Assembly (NCBI GenBank): GCA_910575005.1
Contig: CAJTCL010000014.1
Location: forward strand, 1-64,000
Length of the DNA: 64,000 nt
DNA from: Lachnospiraceae bacterium
GTDB lineage: Bacteria > Bacillota > Clostridia > Lachnospirales > Lachnospiraceae
Direction of reading: 5' to 3'
Part shown: positions 27,094 through 35,935 of the stretch, piece after piece
Position numbering within the stretch: the stretch's first letter is position 1
Layout: the number at the start of each line of letters is the position of its first letter
Notes under the pieces: model-generated
What the model saw: only the letters and a program-made list of their open reading frames with translations
Told to the model about the DNA's origin: nothing
Databases searched by the model: none
Made by a program: the position numbers and the translations under genes

Positions 27094-28158
27094 CTATTTT
27101 ACTTCTCTTGTCCATCCATACTTATCTTCTATATTTCCCCACTGAATCCCTGTCAGATAATCATATAACTTCTGTGTCAGTTCTCCAATCTTAAAATCAT
27201 TTACTGTCACAACATCATCTTTGTATCTAAATTCTCCTACTGGGGAAATGACTGCTGCAGTTCCGGTTCCAAAAGCTTCCTCTAAAGTCCCGTCATGTCC
27301 AGCCTTCATCAAATCATCCACAGACAGATGTGTCTCATTTACCTGATAGCCCCAATCTTTTAAAATATGGATAATGGAGTCTCTGGTAACGCCTGGAAGT
27401 ACTGTTCCTTCTGTGGGTGCCGTATAGATCTCACCATTGATTTTAAACATAATATTCATGGTGCCCACCTCTTCCACATACTTTCTGTGCACGCCATCCA
27501 GCCACAGTACCTGGGTGCAGCCCTTTTCTTCTGCTCTTACCTGTCCCAAAATAGAAGCTGCATAATTGCCGCCGCATTTGGTATCTCCTGTTCCGCCCTT
27601 TACGGCACGCACCAATTCATCTTCCACTAAAATCTTTACTGGATTGATACCCTCTGGATAATATGCGCCTACTGGACAACAGATGACCATAAATTTATAG
27701 GAAATTGCCATATGTACACCTAGGGCAGATTCTGTGGCAAATACAAAGGGACGAATATAAAGAGAAGTTCCCGGCTCAGAAGGAATCCAATCTCTCTCCA
27801 CCTTTACCAATTCTTCAATCGCTTCCACAAACATATCTTCTGGAAATCCTGGCATACATAGTCTAGTGTTAGAATTAATCATTCTTTTAGCATTCATCTC
27901 TGGACGAAACAATAAAATCTTATCTTCCTTGGTGCGATATGCCTTTAATCCCTCAAATGTTTCCTGGGCATAATGTAATGTCACACAGGAAGGACTGATT
28001 TCAACTGGACCATAAGGCTCAATCCTCGCATCATGCCAGCCAATGCCCTTGTCCCAATCCATCACAAACATATAGTCTGTCATATACTTGCCAAATCCTA
28101 GATTTTTCTGATCTGGTTTGTCTTTTAATTGATCTCTTTTTACAAATTTGATTTCCAT
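27094..28158 (-). CDS. ilvE: Branched-chain amino acid aminotransferase (class IV PLP enzyme)
   Basis: The 354-residue protein is the long form of IlvE. It begins FVKRDQLKDKPD and has the GGTGDTKCGGNYAAS segment with the PLP-binding lysine, EEVGTMNIMF, and the C-terminal LTGIQWG. It transfers the amino group between glutamate and the 2-oxo acids of leucine, isoleucine and valine in the cytoplasm. It stands apart from ilvB/ilvN, with three kb and a divergent gene between. No T-box leader is seen upstream. Confidence 0.95.
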   Translation of the reverse strand: MEIKFVKRDQLKDKPDQKNLGFGKYMTDYMFVMDWDKGIGWHDARIEPYGPVEISPSCVTLHYAQETFEGLKAYRTKEDKILLFRPEMNAKRMINSNTRLCMPGFPEDMFVEAIEELVKVERDWIPSEPGTSLYIRPFVFATESALGVHMAISYKFMVICCPVGAYYPEGINPVKILVEDELVRAVKGGTGDTKCGGNYAASILGQVRAEEKGCTQVLWLDGVHRKYVEEVGTMNIMFKINGEIYTAPTEGTVLPGVTRDSIIHILKDWGYQVNETHLSVDDLMKAGHDGTLEEAFGTGTAAVISPVGEFRYKDDVVTVNDFKIGELTQKLYDYLTGIQWGNIEDKYGWTREVK

Positions 28159-28242
28159 AATGTCTCCTCCATCCTAATTTTCCTGCAGTCCCACTCTATC
28201 ATTTTCAAAGCTGCCTGCCTCGTCTCAAAATACTTTTTTTCA

Positions 28243-28271
28243 ATTATTATACTTTTTAGCAAACCTGTCAA
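28243..28271 (-). promoter_or_regulatory. Putative SigmaA promoter of ilvE
   Basis: In the minus direction TTGACA, 17 bp, AATAAT, about 90 bp before the ilvE start. The rest of the 388-bp divergent gap 28159-28546 shows no gene, riboswitch or repeat that I can support. Confidence 0.5.
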
Positions 28272-28546
28272 GATTATTCTTAAGACTTATACTTTCCATA
28301 ACCTTACTTTATAGGATAAAATAAAACATCATGCATAACCAAAAAACATGTCCCTCTGAGACGTAGCACCATTCCCTTCCACAACACAAATGAAATGGAG
28401 AAAACACCATGCAAACATGTGATTTTCTTCATTTTGGCTGACAAATGAACTATAACAATCAAGTTGTTTTTTCATATTTCAGTAGGCAAATTTCATAAAA
28501 TGATGTATACTGATACTATATAATTATTCAATAAAGGAGAGATAAT

Positions 28547-29062
28547 ATGCATCAGTTTCAACCATACCCGATCGAATTGTTAGAACTTAATCCTTTTACC
28601 AAGATATCCAGCGAGTGGATGCTGATTGCCGCAGGTGGTAAGGAAAAGACAAATGCCATGACTGCAAGCTGGGGTGGATTAGGTGTTCTCTGGGGAAAAA
28701 ATGTTGCCTTTATCTTTGTGCGCGAAAACCGCTATACCAAAGAATTTATAGACAAAGAGGAATATTTTTCCTGTAATTTTTTTGAGAAAAAATATTTAAA
28801 TGACTTAAAATATTTTGGAGTTGTCTCTGGCAGACTGGAAGACAAATTTAAAACTTCTGGTCTTAACGTGGATTACAAAGAAAATATTCCTTATGTTGAT
28901 GAGAGCAACTTTATTTTTCTCTGCAAGAAAATGGCCGCTGTACCCATCACAGAAGCACATTTTCTGCTCCCTGAAATCAAAGAAAAATGGTATTCTGGCA
29001 AAGATGATGGCAACCTGCATACACTCTATGTAGGAGAAATCACAGACGTCCTAGCAAGATAA
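28547..29062 (+). CDS. Flavin reductase-like FMN-binding protein
   Basis: The 171-residue protein has the split-barrel pattern of the flavin reductase-like family: WMLIAAGGKEKTNAMTASWGG near the N-terminus (FMN phosphate binding), then NVAFIFVRENRYTKEFI and FSCNFFEKKY. An AAAGGAGAG site precedes the ATG. It is cytoplasmic and probably binds FMN. It could be a small NAD(P)H:FMN reductase or an oxygen-protection protein. It is monocistronic and diverges from ilvE. Confidence 0.85.
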   Translation: MHQFQPYPIELLELNPFTKISSEWMLIAAGGKEKTNAMTASWGGLGVLWGKNVAFIFVRENRYTKEFIDKEEYFSCNFFEKKYLNDLKYFGVVSGRLEDKFKTSGLNVDYKENIPYVDESNFIFLCKKMAAVPITEAHFLLPEIKEKWYSGKDDGNLHTLYVGEITDVLAR

Positions 29063-29079
29063 TTTTTTTTCGACACATA

Positions 29080-29127
29080 ATATTTTATATATTAGGATTG
29101 AAGTGTCAAAAGCGCCAATCCTATTAG
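29080..29127. repeat. Short AT-rich palindrome family, copy 3 (right arm degenerate)
   Basis: It shares CATAATATTTTATATATTAG with copy 1, then TTAGGATTG pairs with CAATCCTa, with the outer right arm lost. It lies 15 bp after the flavin reductase stop, behind a T8 run, and might serve as its terminator. The 250-bp gap 29063-29314 holds nothing else I can support. Confidence 0.55.
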
Positions 29128-29314
29128 AAAAACTCAGAGATTTTTTCTATACTTTTAAAAATACCTCCAACAGATTATAGAGACACAGATTGGCCTTACA
29201 TGTCCTTTCTGTATCTCTGTAATCCATCGAAGGCTTTTCTCTCATACTTCTGATATAAATTTGTTTGCTGCTTGCAAAAATGCAAATCAACTCCGATCTT
29301 TCTTAAATACCCTC

Positions 29315-29836
29315 TTACGCAATCTCTATCTGACACATTTTCATCGTCAGCAATGCAGCTTGATGAGATTTTGGTGTCACTCCAGCACAACACAATGGAT
29401 CCACCCGAATAGTAATCTCTGGCATTGCCGCCTTAAGCAGCATCGCATTGGACACCACACAGATATCCGTACACAGGCCCACCAACTCTATTTCCAAAGA
29501 TTCCTTCTCGTTCTCCTGCCGCAGCAATTCCATCAATTCCAGTGAACCAAAAGTTGGCTTATCCAGGATATGGGAAGGTCCGGTGAGCGCTTCAATCTCT
29601 GGATGAAGCTGCCATCCCTTTGTCCCACGGACACAATGGACAACCGGAAGTTTCTTCCCCTCAGCAGTTTCCAAATAATTTTCACTGTGTGTATCGCGAG
29701 TCACATAGATATCAGGTCTGTCATAGCGTTTCATTTTCTCGATCACAGGCTCTACAATCTTCTGAGCTTCTGCTGTTCCCAAAGCTCCATCAATAAAGTC
29801 CTTCTGCATATCCACAACAACTAAAATCTTCCGCAT
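29315..29836 (-). CDS. Nicotinamidase/isochorismatase-family cysteine hydrolase
   Basis: The ATG at 29836 (MRKILVVVDMQ) is supported by AGGTGG. The 173-residue protein has the catalytic triad of the family: Asp in VVVDMQKDF, Lys in ILDKPTFGS and Cys in VGLCTDICV. The metal-site residues DTHSENY fit PncA-type nicotinamidases, which turn nicotinamide into nicotinate for NAD salvage. The exact substrate is not proven by sequence. Confidence 0.88.
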   Translation of the reverse strand: MRKILVVVDMQKDFIDGALGTAEAQKIVEPVIEKMKRYDRPDIYVTRDTHSENYLETAEGKKLPVVHCVRGTKGWQLHPEIEALTGPSHILDKPTFGSLELMELLRQENEKESLEIELVGLCTDICVVSNAMLLKAAMPEITIRVDPLCCAGVTPKSHQAALLTMKMCQIEIA

Positions 29837-29959
29837 ACCTACCACCTTTCCATTTGCTCTAGGGGCAAATAACCCTTCTGCAATCACTTTGGTCTCCACT
29901 GAAATCAACATGCGCATATAATTCTACACATTTAAAACTAGTATGGAAACAATGTCATA

Positions 29960-30481
29960 TTATTTCCAAAAATACTCTGCCCTTCCACCACAGGAAGTAC
30001 TGATGGATTCAATCGCCACCGCTCCTCCCCGCACAATCTCAATATGCTTGAACTTACTCCGCAAAAGATCAATCAACTCATTGTTACGCCGTTCTGTCAT
30101 CTTACATTCTAAAAGCACACTGTCCTTGCCGATATCAGATACCTCCACATGAAATACTTGGGCAATCTGAAAAAGTTCTGCCTTATCCGCAACAGTACAG
30201 TCTTTCACTTTTGCAAATAGAATTTCCTTCATATGAATAGGCATATCGGTAAGATCAATCACCTTGATTACCTCCACCATACGATTTAACTGCTTTTTAA
30301 TCTGTTCAAAGGTAATATCATCACTGGTAACACAGATCGTCATGCGGGACACGGTCTCATCTTCTGTAGTTCCCACCGTAAGGCTCTGCAAATTATAAGC
30401 TTTTCCAGAAAAAAGACCAGAAACTTTCGCTAAGACACCTACCTGATTTTCCACATATAATGCAATCCACCTGTTTTTCAT
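29960..30481 (-). CDS. ilvN: Acetolactate synthase small (regulatory) subunit
   Basis: The 173-residue protein has an N-terminal ACT domain (ALYVENQVGVLAKVSGLFSGKAYNLQSL) that binds valine for feedback control, and a C-terminal ALS_ss_C domain (VLLECKMTERRNNELIDLL). It begins 21 bp after ilvB on the same strand, so the two subunits are co-expressed in the usual ilvBN order. It regulates the first common step of branched-chain amino acid synthesis. Confidence 0.95.
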   Translation of the reverse strand: MKNRWIALYVENQVGVLAKVSGLFSGKAYNLQSLTVGTTEDETVSRMTICVTSDDITFEQIKKQLNRMVEVIKVIDLTDMPIHMKEILFAKVKDCTVADKAELFQIAQVFHVEVSDIGKDSVLLECKMTERRNNELIDLLRSKFKHIEIVRGGAVAIESISTSCGGRAEYFWK

Positions 30482-30502
30482 CTCTGTTCCTGCCTCCTTT
30501 CC

Positions 30503-32227
30503 CTACTTTAAAATCATTTCCGTCATTGGATTACCGCCTTTCACCATCGGAAGCACAATCTCCTCTGTGGCAATCAAAAATTCAATCAATACAGGCGTCT
30601 TGCACTGTTTCGCCTTTTCCAAAGCAGGGACAATCTCTTCTTCTTTGGTAACACGGATTCCACAGGCTCCATAACTCTCTGCCAACTTAACAAAATCTGG
30701 TTCATATGGAGGGCAGGCAGTTCCAGGCCCTTTACAATCCTTTGGACAGCCTTTCCTGCGCCTAAGACATGTTGCCTCATAACGTTTTCCATAGAAAAGC
30801 TGCTGCATCTGGCGCACCATTCCCAAATAGTAATTATTAAAAATGCAGACGATCACATTGGCCTCCTGCGCCATCGCCGTGGCTAACTCCTGGATATTCA
30901 TCTGCATACCGCCATCTCCGCTGATACAGATTACTGATTGATCTGGGCATCCAATCTTGGCACCAATTGCGGCTGGAAATCCAAAGCCCATTGTTCCCAA
31001 TCCTCCAGAAGTAATAAATTGTTTGTCAGCATTCAGCTCTATGTATTGAGTAGCCCACATCTGATGCTGGCCGACATCCGTAACAATAATCCCTTCTGAA
31101 AATTGCTGGTTAATCTGTTCTAAGATCATCTGCGGCGTCATGCCCTTGTCTCTGCGCATCTCCAACGGATTTTTCTGATTCCACTCCTGAATCTGCTCCA
31201 GCCATTCTTCTGTCTTTTGGGGTTCCGCCCACTCCAACAGCTTATCCAACGCTAAATTTGCATCAGCCACAATCGGTACATCCACCACCACATTTCTTGA
31301 TATGGAAGCGGTATCTATATCGACATGAATAATCTGTGCATTCGGCGCAAACTCATTCAGATCTCCAGTGATACGGTCGTTAAACCTTGTCCCAATCGAA
31401 AACAGCACATCACATTGTCCTACGGCTATATTTGCCGCATAACGGCCATGCATACCACTGTTTCCAATATAATAAGGGTTGTCATCAGGAATCGCACCTT
31501 TTCCCATCACAGTTGTGACTACAGGAATCTTTGTTCTTTCCACTAATTGCAGCAACTTATCATTCGCCTTGGCAATATTGACACCGCCGCCAACTAAAAA
31601 TAATGGTTTCTTTGCTGATTTCAATAACTTATAGCCCTTTTTCAACTGTCCGATATGGACACTCTCATTCGGTTTATAACCACGAATGAAAACAGACTGC
31701 GGATATTCCCCAGGCCCTGATGCTGTCTGGATATCCTTTGGCAAATCAATCAATACCGGCCCTGGTCTTCCTGTTCTGGCAATATGAAATGCCATTTTTA
31801 AGATCTTGCCAAGATCTTTGCGATCTTGGACAGTGACACCATACTTGGTAATGCTTCTGGTCATTCCGACAATATCCACTTCCTGGAAGGCATCATTGCC
31901 AATTAGATTTAAGGGCACCTGTCCTGTAATACATACCAGCGGAATACTGTCATAATGGGCATCTGCAAGCCCTGTTATAATATTTGTAGCGCCTGGGCCG
32001 CTGGTGACAATACAGACTCCCACCTTCCCAGTGGCGCGGGAATACCCTTCTGCCTCATGAATCAGCCCCTGTTCATGCCTTGGCAGAACAAGCTCTATCT
32101 CCTCGTGTTTATATAATTCATCCAGGATATCTGTGACCATTCCGCCCGGATAGGCAAACACAGTGTCCACCTGCTCCTCCAACAATGCTTTTACAAATAA
32201 TTTTCTTCCTGTCATATCCATTGCCAT
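30503..32227 (-). CDS. ilvB: Acetolactate synthase large (catalytic) subunit
   Basis: The 574-residue thiamine diphosphate enzyme condenses pyruvate with pyruvate or 2-oxobutyrate. It shows the catalytic Glu region (FAYPGGMVTDI...RHEQG), the FAD-binding middle domain and the ThDP motif GDGGMQMNIQEL...NNYYLGMV. Between FYGKRYEAT and PDFVKLAESYG it carries an insertion with four cysteines (CLRRRKGCPKDCKGPGTACPPY), absent from E. coli IlvB. I recall similar insertions in other Clostridia. The upstream region holds the tandem repeat at 32321-32462. Confidence 0.95.
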   Translation of the reverse strand: MAMDMTGRKLFVKALLEEQVDTVFAYPGGMVTDILDELYKHEEIELVLPRHEQGLIHEAEGYSRATGKVGVCIVTSGPGATNIITGLADAHYDSIPLVCITGQVPLNLIGNDAFQEVDIVGMTRSITKYGVTVQDRKDLGKILKMAFHIARTGRPGPVLIDLPKDIQTASGPGEYPQSVFIRGYKPNESVHIGQLKKGYKLLKSAKKPLFLVGGGVNIAKANDKLLQLVERTKIPVVTTVMGKGAIPDDNPYYIGNSGMHGRYAANIAVGQCDVLFSIGTRFNDRITGDLNEFAPNAQIIHVDIDTASISRNVVVDVPIVADANLALDKLLEWAEPQKTEEWLEQIQEWNQKNPLEMRRDKGMTPQMILEQINQQFSEGIIVTDVGQHQMWATQYIELNADKQFITSGGLGTMGFGFPAAIGAKIGCPDQSVICISGDGGMQMNIQELATAMAQEANVIVCIFNNYYLGMVRQMQQLFYGKRYEATCLRRRKGCPKDCKGPGTACPPYEPDFVKLAESYGACGIRVTKEEEIVPALEKAKQCKTPVLIEFLIATEEIVLPMVKGGNPMTEMILK

Positions 32228-32320
32228 TATTTTTCACCTCTTACTTTTCCATCTGTCTCAATGGTTTTCCTGTTATTGTAACAGATAACCTTCATTTGGG
32301 AAAGTACTTTTTTATGATAT

Positions 32321-32462
32321 CATGAATTGCTGCGCAATGACATGGTTGTCCATGCGCACTCCGGCGCGTATAATATCTAGCGATATTATACCATGAATTG
32401 CTGCGCAATGACATGGTTGTCCATGCGCACTCCGGCGCGTATAATATCTAGCGATATTATAC
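32321..32462. repeat. Perfect 71-bp direct repeat (two units) upstream of ilvB
   Basis: Two identical 71-bp units follow each other without spacer. Each contains the palindrome GTATAATATC-TAGC-GATATTATAC and a hairpin CATGG-acaa-CCATG (minus direction). Each also holds a TATAAT box with a weak -35 (TGTCAT) 17 bp before it. It lies between the AEC transporter stop and ilvB, about 95 bp before the ilvB start. Confidence 0.85.
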
Positions 32463-32488
32463 CATAAAAGTTCTCCGACCTTTTTTAT

Positions 32489-33448
32489 TTAGATCAATCC
32501 CACGGTCTTTAACAGAAAAATCCACCCTGTCAAGGTAAAGGAAGCCAACAATGTCGTCATCACCACAATACTTGCTGTCAACGTCCCATCATTTTTCATG
32601 TTTTTTGCCATAATATAACAGCTCGGCGTTGTCGGCGAGGCCAACATAATTAAAATGCCTATCATTTTTTCCCCAGTAAATCCCAGCAACGCTGCCACTG
32701 GAAGCAAAAAAGCTGGCTGTAAAACCAGTTTAATCAAAGAAGCAGCCAGTGTGGGCTTTATTTTTGCCAATGCCTTTCTGCCCTCATAACCAGCTCCCAG
32801 TGTCACCAGCGCTAACGGCGTTGCGATCTGTGCGATGCTTTCCACCGTTTTATCCATCAGCACTGGAAAATCCAGATCGCACAGAGAAACTGCAAGCCCC
32901 AGAAAAATACTGATGATAATGGGATTCTTCAAAATATTTATAAATGCCTCACGAATCTTGCCTGACTGTTCGTTGTCTGTCTGCCCCTGCCCTTCAAAGG
33001 TCAACACAATCACAGAATAAATGTTATAGAGGGGGACAGCTCCAACAATCATTAATGGCCCCATCGCCGATTTGCCATAAAGATTCTCAATAAATGCCAG
33101 TCCCATCACAGCCGCACTGCTGCGAAAAGATGCCTGCACAAAAGCTCCTCTCATATACTGATCTTTTAAAAACAGTTTTGTGCCGCCCCAGATCGCCCAA
33201 AAACACACAGTACTTGCCAGTGCACAAAACATTACATAATTCAGATCGAACACTGCTTTGATATCCACAGAAGAAATATTGCGAAACAGCATAACCGGCA
33301 GCGTCACCTCAAAATTAAATTTATTTGCTGTGGTCACAAAATTGTCATTCAATATGCCAATCTGCTTTAATCCCCAGCCAATCACCATCACTAAAAAAAT
33401 CGGTACTGTCACATTGATGCTAAAAATAAAATTTTCCATAGTTTCCAC
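32489..33448 (-). CDS. AEC (auxin efflux carrier) family transporter
   Basis: The 319-residue protein has about ten membrane helices in two halves. The N-terminal half reads VPIFLVMVIGWGLKQIGILND; the C-terminal half includes ATPLALVTLGAGYEG and the helix LLGFTGEKMIGILIMLASPTTPSCYIMAKNM. This is the typical bacterial AEC layout; members export malate, malonate or other carboxylates, or take part in amino-acid transport. It is cytoplasmic-membrane bound. The substrate is unknown. It is upstream of ilvB on the same strand with 261 bp between. Confidence 0.88.
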   Translation of the reverse strand: METMENFIFSINVTVPIFLVMVIGWGLKQIGILNDNFVTTANKFNFEVTLPVMLFRNISSVDIKAVFDLNYVMFCALASTVCFWAIWGGTKLFLKDQYMRGAFVQASFRSSAAVMGLAFIENLYGKSAMGPLMIVGAVPLYNIYSVIVLTFEGQGQTDNEQSGKIREAFINILKNPIIISIFLGLAVSLCDLDFPVLMDKTVESIAQIATPLALVTLGAGYEGRKALAKIKPTLAASLIKLVLQPAFLLPVAALLGFTGEKMIGILIMLASPTTPSCYIMAKNMKNDGTLTASIVVMTTLLASFTLTGWIFLLKTVGLI

Positions 33449-33553
33449 TTCTTTTCTTAATTCATAACTATTTTAACCCCATGAAAATAGAACTTTAGAC
33501 CTTTCAAACTTATATAAAATGAGCCATTCCAAATAAATTTGAATAGTCTGATT

Positions 33554-34063
33554 TTATGTTTCTGAAGGTTTCTGAACAGCTATTTGATATTTTAAAAAGT
33601 AATATTCTAAATCAAAATAGGTCTGTTCTTCGCTCTCCTCGATAAGCTCCCACTGCTCTAATTCGTCTAAATTAGGAAACCAGACATCTGCCTGATATTC
33701 ATAGTCAATTTTTGTGATATATGCTGTCTCACACTGGTCTAGTAACTGACGATAAATACTCTCGCCGCCAATCACAAAAATATCTTCCTGCTTATATTTT
33801 TTCAGCTCTGCAAAAAGTTCTTCCATATCATGTACAATAACAGCATTCTTCACTTGATAATCGTTATCTTTTGTCAACACAATATTGGTGCGGTCGTTTA
33901 AGGGCTGACCACCTGGAAAACTCTCCAATGTTTTTCTTCCCATAACCACTACTTTACCGATAGTCATATTCCGAAAACGCTTCATGTCCTCTGGAATACG
34001 CACCAACAATTGATTTTTTAATCCTATGCCCCAATTTTTGTCTACTGCTGCAATTAAATTCAT
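33554..34063 (-). CDS. folA: Dihydrofolate reductase
   Basis: The 169-residue enzyme begins MNLIAAVDKNWGIG and has the substrate-binding PEDMKRFRNMT and the NADPH-binding VVVMGRKTLESFP and VIGGESIYRQLL. It reduces dihydrofolate to tetrahydrofolate. It begins 17 bp after thyA on the same strand; thymidylate synthase produces the dihydrofolate that this enzyme recycles, so the operon closes the cycle. Confidence 0.97.
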   Translation of the reverse strand: MNLIAAVDKNWGIGLKNQLLVRIPEDMKRFRNMTIGKVVVMGRKTLESFPGGQPLNDRTNIVLTKDNDYQVKNAVIVHDMEELFAELKKYKQEDIFVIGGESIYRQLLDQCETAYITKIDYEYQADVWFPNLDELEQWELIEESEEQTYFDLEYYFLKYQIAVQKPSET

Positions 34064-34080
34064 AATCGTCCCTCCTACTT

Positions 34081-34929
34081 CTACACCGCCACGGGAATAT
34101 TCCTAATCTGCGGTCCTGTCACATAATTCTCTAATTTTACATCCTCCGCCGTAAATGCATAGAAATCTTTAATCTCTGGATTAAGCCAAAACGTTGGCGT
34201 TGGATGTATTTCTCTCTGAATCAGCTCCTCCACCAGCGGAATATGACGGTCATAAATATGGGCATCCGCAATCACATGCACCAATTCTCCCACCTCCATA
34301 TCACAGACTTGCGCTAACATATGCATCAACACTGCATACTGACATACATTCCAGTTATTGGCAGTCAATATATCCTGAGATCGTTGATTCAAAACGGCAT
34401 TTAAAACTAGCTGTTCTTGTCCTTTCTTCTGAGTGACATTAAAAGTCATACTGTAGGCACAGGGATAGAGATTCATCTCGCTTAAATCCTGATGCACATA
34501 CATGTTTGTCATGATGCGGCGGCTGAAAGGATTGTGCTTTAAATCATAGAGAACACGATCTACCTGATCCATCATCCCTTCTTTATATGAATGCTTTACC
34601 CCCATCTGATACCCATATGCTTTGCCAATAGAACCTGTCTCGTCTGCCCATTGATCCCAGATATGACTGTTTAAATCATGAATATTGTTTGATTTTCGCT
34701 GCCAAATCCAGAGTATTTCATCAGTGCAGCTCTTAATAGCTGTCTTTCGCAGGGTAATCGCTGGAAATTCCTTTGCCAAATTATAACGGTTGACCACGCC
34801 AAATTTTTTGATCGTATAAGCTCTGCTGCCATCTTCCCAGTGCGGACGCACCTTCTCTCCTTCTGTACTAACACCATTTTTTAAAATATCTTCACACATA
34901 TTGATAAAAATATGATCTGCCAGGCTCAT
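34081..34929 (-). CDS. thyA: Thymidylate synthase
   Basis: The 282-residue ThyA methylates dUMP with methylene-tetrahydrofolate. It shows the catalytic cysteine in LYPCAYSMTF, the phosphate-binding arginine in NQRSQD, and HIYDRHIPLVEELI near the C-terminus. It is first of the thyA-folA pair. The 478-bp gap upstream (34930-35407) is divergent with a small membrane-protein gene and holds the palindromic block at 35141-35304. Confidence 0.97.
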   Translation of the reverse strand: MSLADHIFINMCEDILKNGVSTEGEKVRPHWEDGSRAYTIKKFGVVNRYNLAKEFPAITLRKTAIKSCTDEILWIWQRKSNNIHDLNSHIWDQWADETGSIGKAYGYQMGVKHSYKEGMMDQVDRVLYDLKHNPFSRRIMTNMYVHQDLSEMNLYPCAYSMTFNVTQKKGQEQLVLNAVLNQRSQDILTANNWNVCQYAVLMHMLAQVCDMEVGELVHVIADAHIYDRHIPLVEELIQREIHPTPTFWLNPEIKDFYAFTAEDVKLENYVTGPQIRNIPVAV

Positions 34930-35140
34930 AATTCACACCAAGCCTCAAACAAAAATGCTTGTAATTTCATTTGAGGCGCAAACACAAAGGGTGAAAGATG
35001 TGTGTTTGCATTTTATCCTTTCTTCTTTTTTCTTTCACTCTTTCCTACTTTTCGTGTATCAGTTGTTTTACATAGATGATATAAAAAATGAGAAAACTCA
35101 AAATTCTTATAAATTGACATTTACACATAATTATTTATCT

Positions 35141-35304
35141 GTTACAGTTCACTCGTCAGCCAATATGGAGACAATCACATGCTTGCATGATGATTTCTCC
35201 ATTTGTGCTGACGAAGGGAACGCCGGTTTATGAGCAAAGTTAGCTGCAACGCAGCGGGAAAGCGCTGTAAGCGCCTTTGCGAATGGCGTGGAGTGAACAG
35301 TAAC
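35141..35304. repeat. Nested palindromic block (164 bp) in the thyA upstream gap
   Basis: The ends GTTACaGTTCACTC and GAGTGAACaGTAAC are inverted repeats of 14 bp. Inside, GTCAGC...GGAGA..AATCA..ATGC pairs with GCAT..GATT..TCTCC...GCTGAC. A second branch holds AGCGCTgtaAGCGCC. It is non-coding and GC-richer than its AT-rich surroundings, so it is either a mobile intergenic element or a structured RNA. Confidence 0.65.
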
Positions 35305-35407
35305 ATTTATTTTACCACATTCTCAAAATTTTTTCAAAAATTCAAGACTTTTTCACAAAATTGGTGTATACTTAGTAAAGAAAAATTATGAACGAAGGAG
35401 AATTACC

Positions 35408-35674
35408 ATGAGTCAGGCAAAAGTAGACCGTTATAAAGCGGAAAAAGCAAACCGCAAAAAGACCATGAAAAAAGAAAAAATCAAAAGCGCCATTGCCGCA
35501 GCCTGTGGAACTGTAGTGTGTATCGCAGTAATTGGCTGGGTAGGCTATTCTGCTTACGGATATTTTCACACCCAGCAAAAAAGCAGTACACCCACACAGA
35601 CTGAGGTAAACTTAAATGCACTGAGTGATTATCTGAATACCCTGCAGACAGCAGACAGTGCAGTGGAAGAGTAA
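35408..35674 (+). CDS. Uncharacterised small membrane protein
   Basis: The 88-residue product has a very basic N-terminus (about 1-27, Lys/Arg rich), one membrane helix (AIAAACGTVVCIAVIGWVGYSAY) and an acidic, polar extracellular tail. A GAAGGAG site lies 7 nt before the ATG and a terminator follows the gene, so it is probably a real single-gene unit. No family recognised. Confidence 0.75.
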   Translation: MSQAKVDRYKAEKANRKKTMKKEKIKSAIAAACGTVVCIAVIGWVGYSAYGYFHTQQKSSTPTQTEVNLNALSDYLNTLQTADSAVEE

Positions 35675-35705
35675 AAATACACTAGAACTCAAAATAACAT
35701 TATAG

Positions 35706-35739
35706 AAAGCTCCCAGCTATGGACAAGTTGGGGGCTTTT
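35706..35739 (+). terminator. Terminator of the small membrane-protein gene
   Basis: AAAGCTCCCAgC pairs with GTTGGGgGCTTTT. It ends 8 bp before the right end of the IS1341-type element. Confidence 0.75.
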
Positions 35740-35747
35740 GGTACTTT

Positions 35748-35935
35748 GTCAACTACCCATCACCTAAAGGTAATGGGCTTGTAACTGCCCAGTCGTGCTA
35801 ACGGCTTACGCCTCCGACCTTTATCCCCGATAAGTATTGCTACCTAAAGTGACGTTACATCATAGGGTGATTGACAGCACCCTTTATAGCAGAGTTTACT
35901 CTGCTACAACTGTATTAGGTACTTGACTATCAGCA
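35748..35935 (-). ncRNA. Candidate omega RNA at the tnpB 3' end
   Basis: It is the homologue of the 195-390 region, and conservation continues past the tnpB stop to the element end. The terminal hairpin CCCATcACCTaaAGGTaATGGG is intact. The guide would be read from the flank left of 35748, which is the terminator of the neighbouring gene. Boundaries are approximate. Confidence 0.55.

Noticed and set aside
28159-28546. T-box or other riboswitch before ilvE
   Set aside because: No T-box sequence or leader-terminator pair was found here or before ilvB.
29196-29393. Open frame overlapping the 3' end of the isochorismatase-like gene
   Set aside because: No ribosome site, overlaps a well-supported gene on the same strand in another frame, no protein-like pattern.
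32321-32462. CRISPR-like repeat
   Set aside because: Only two adjoining 71-bp units without spacers; no cas genes in the window.
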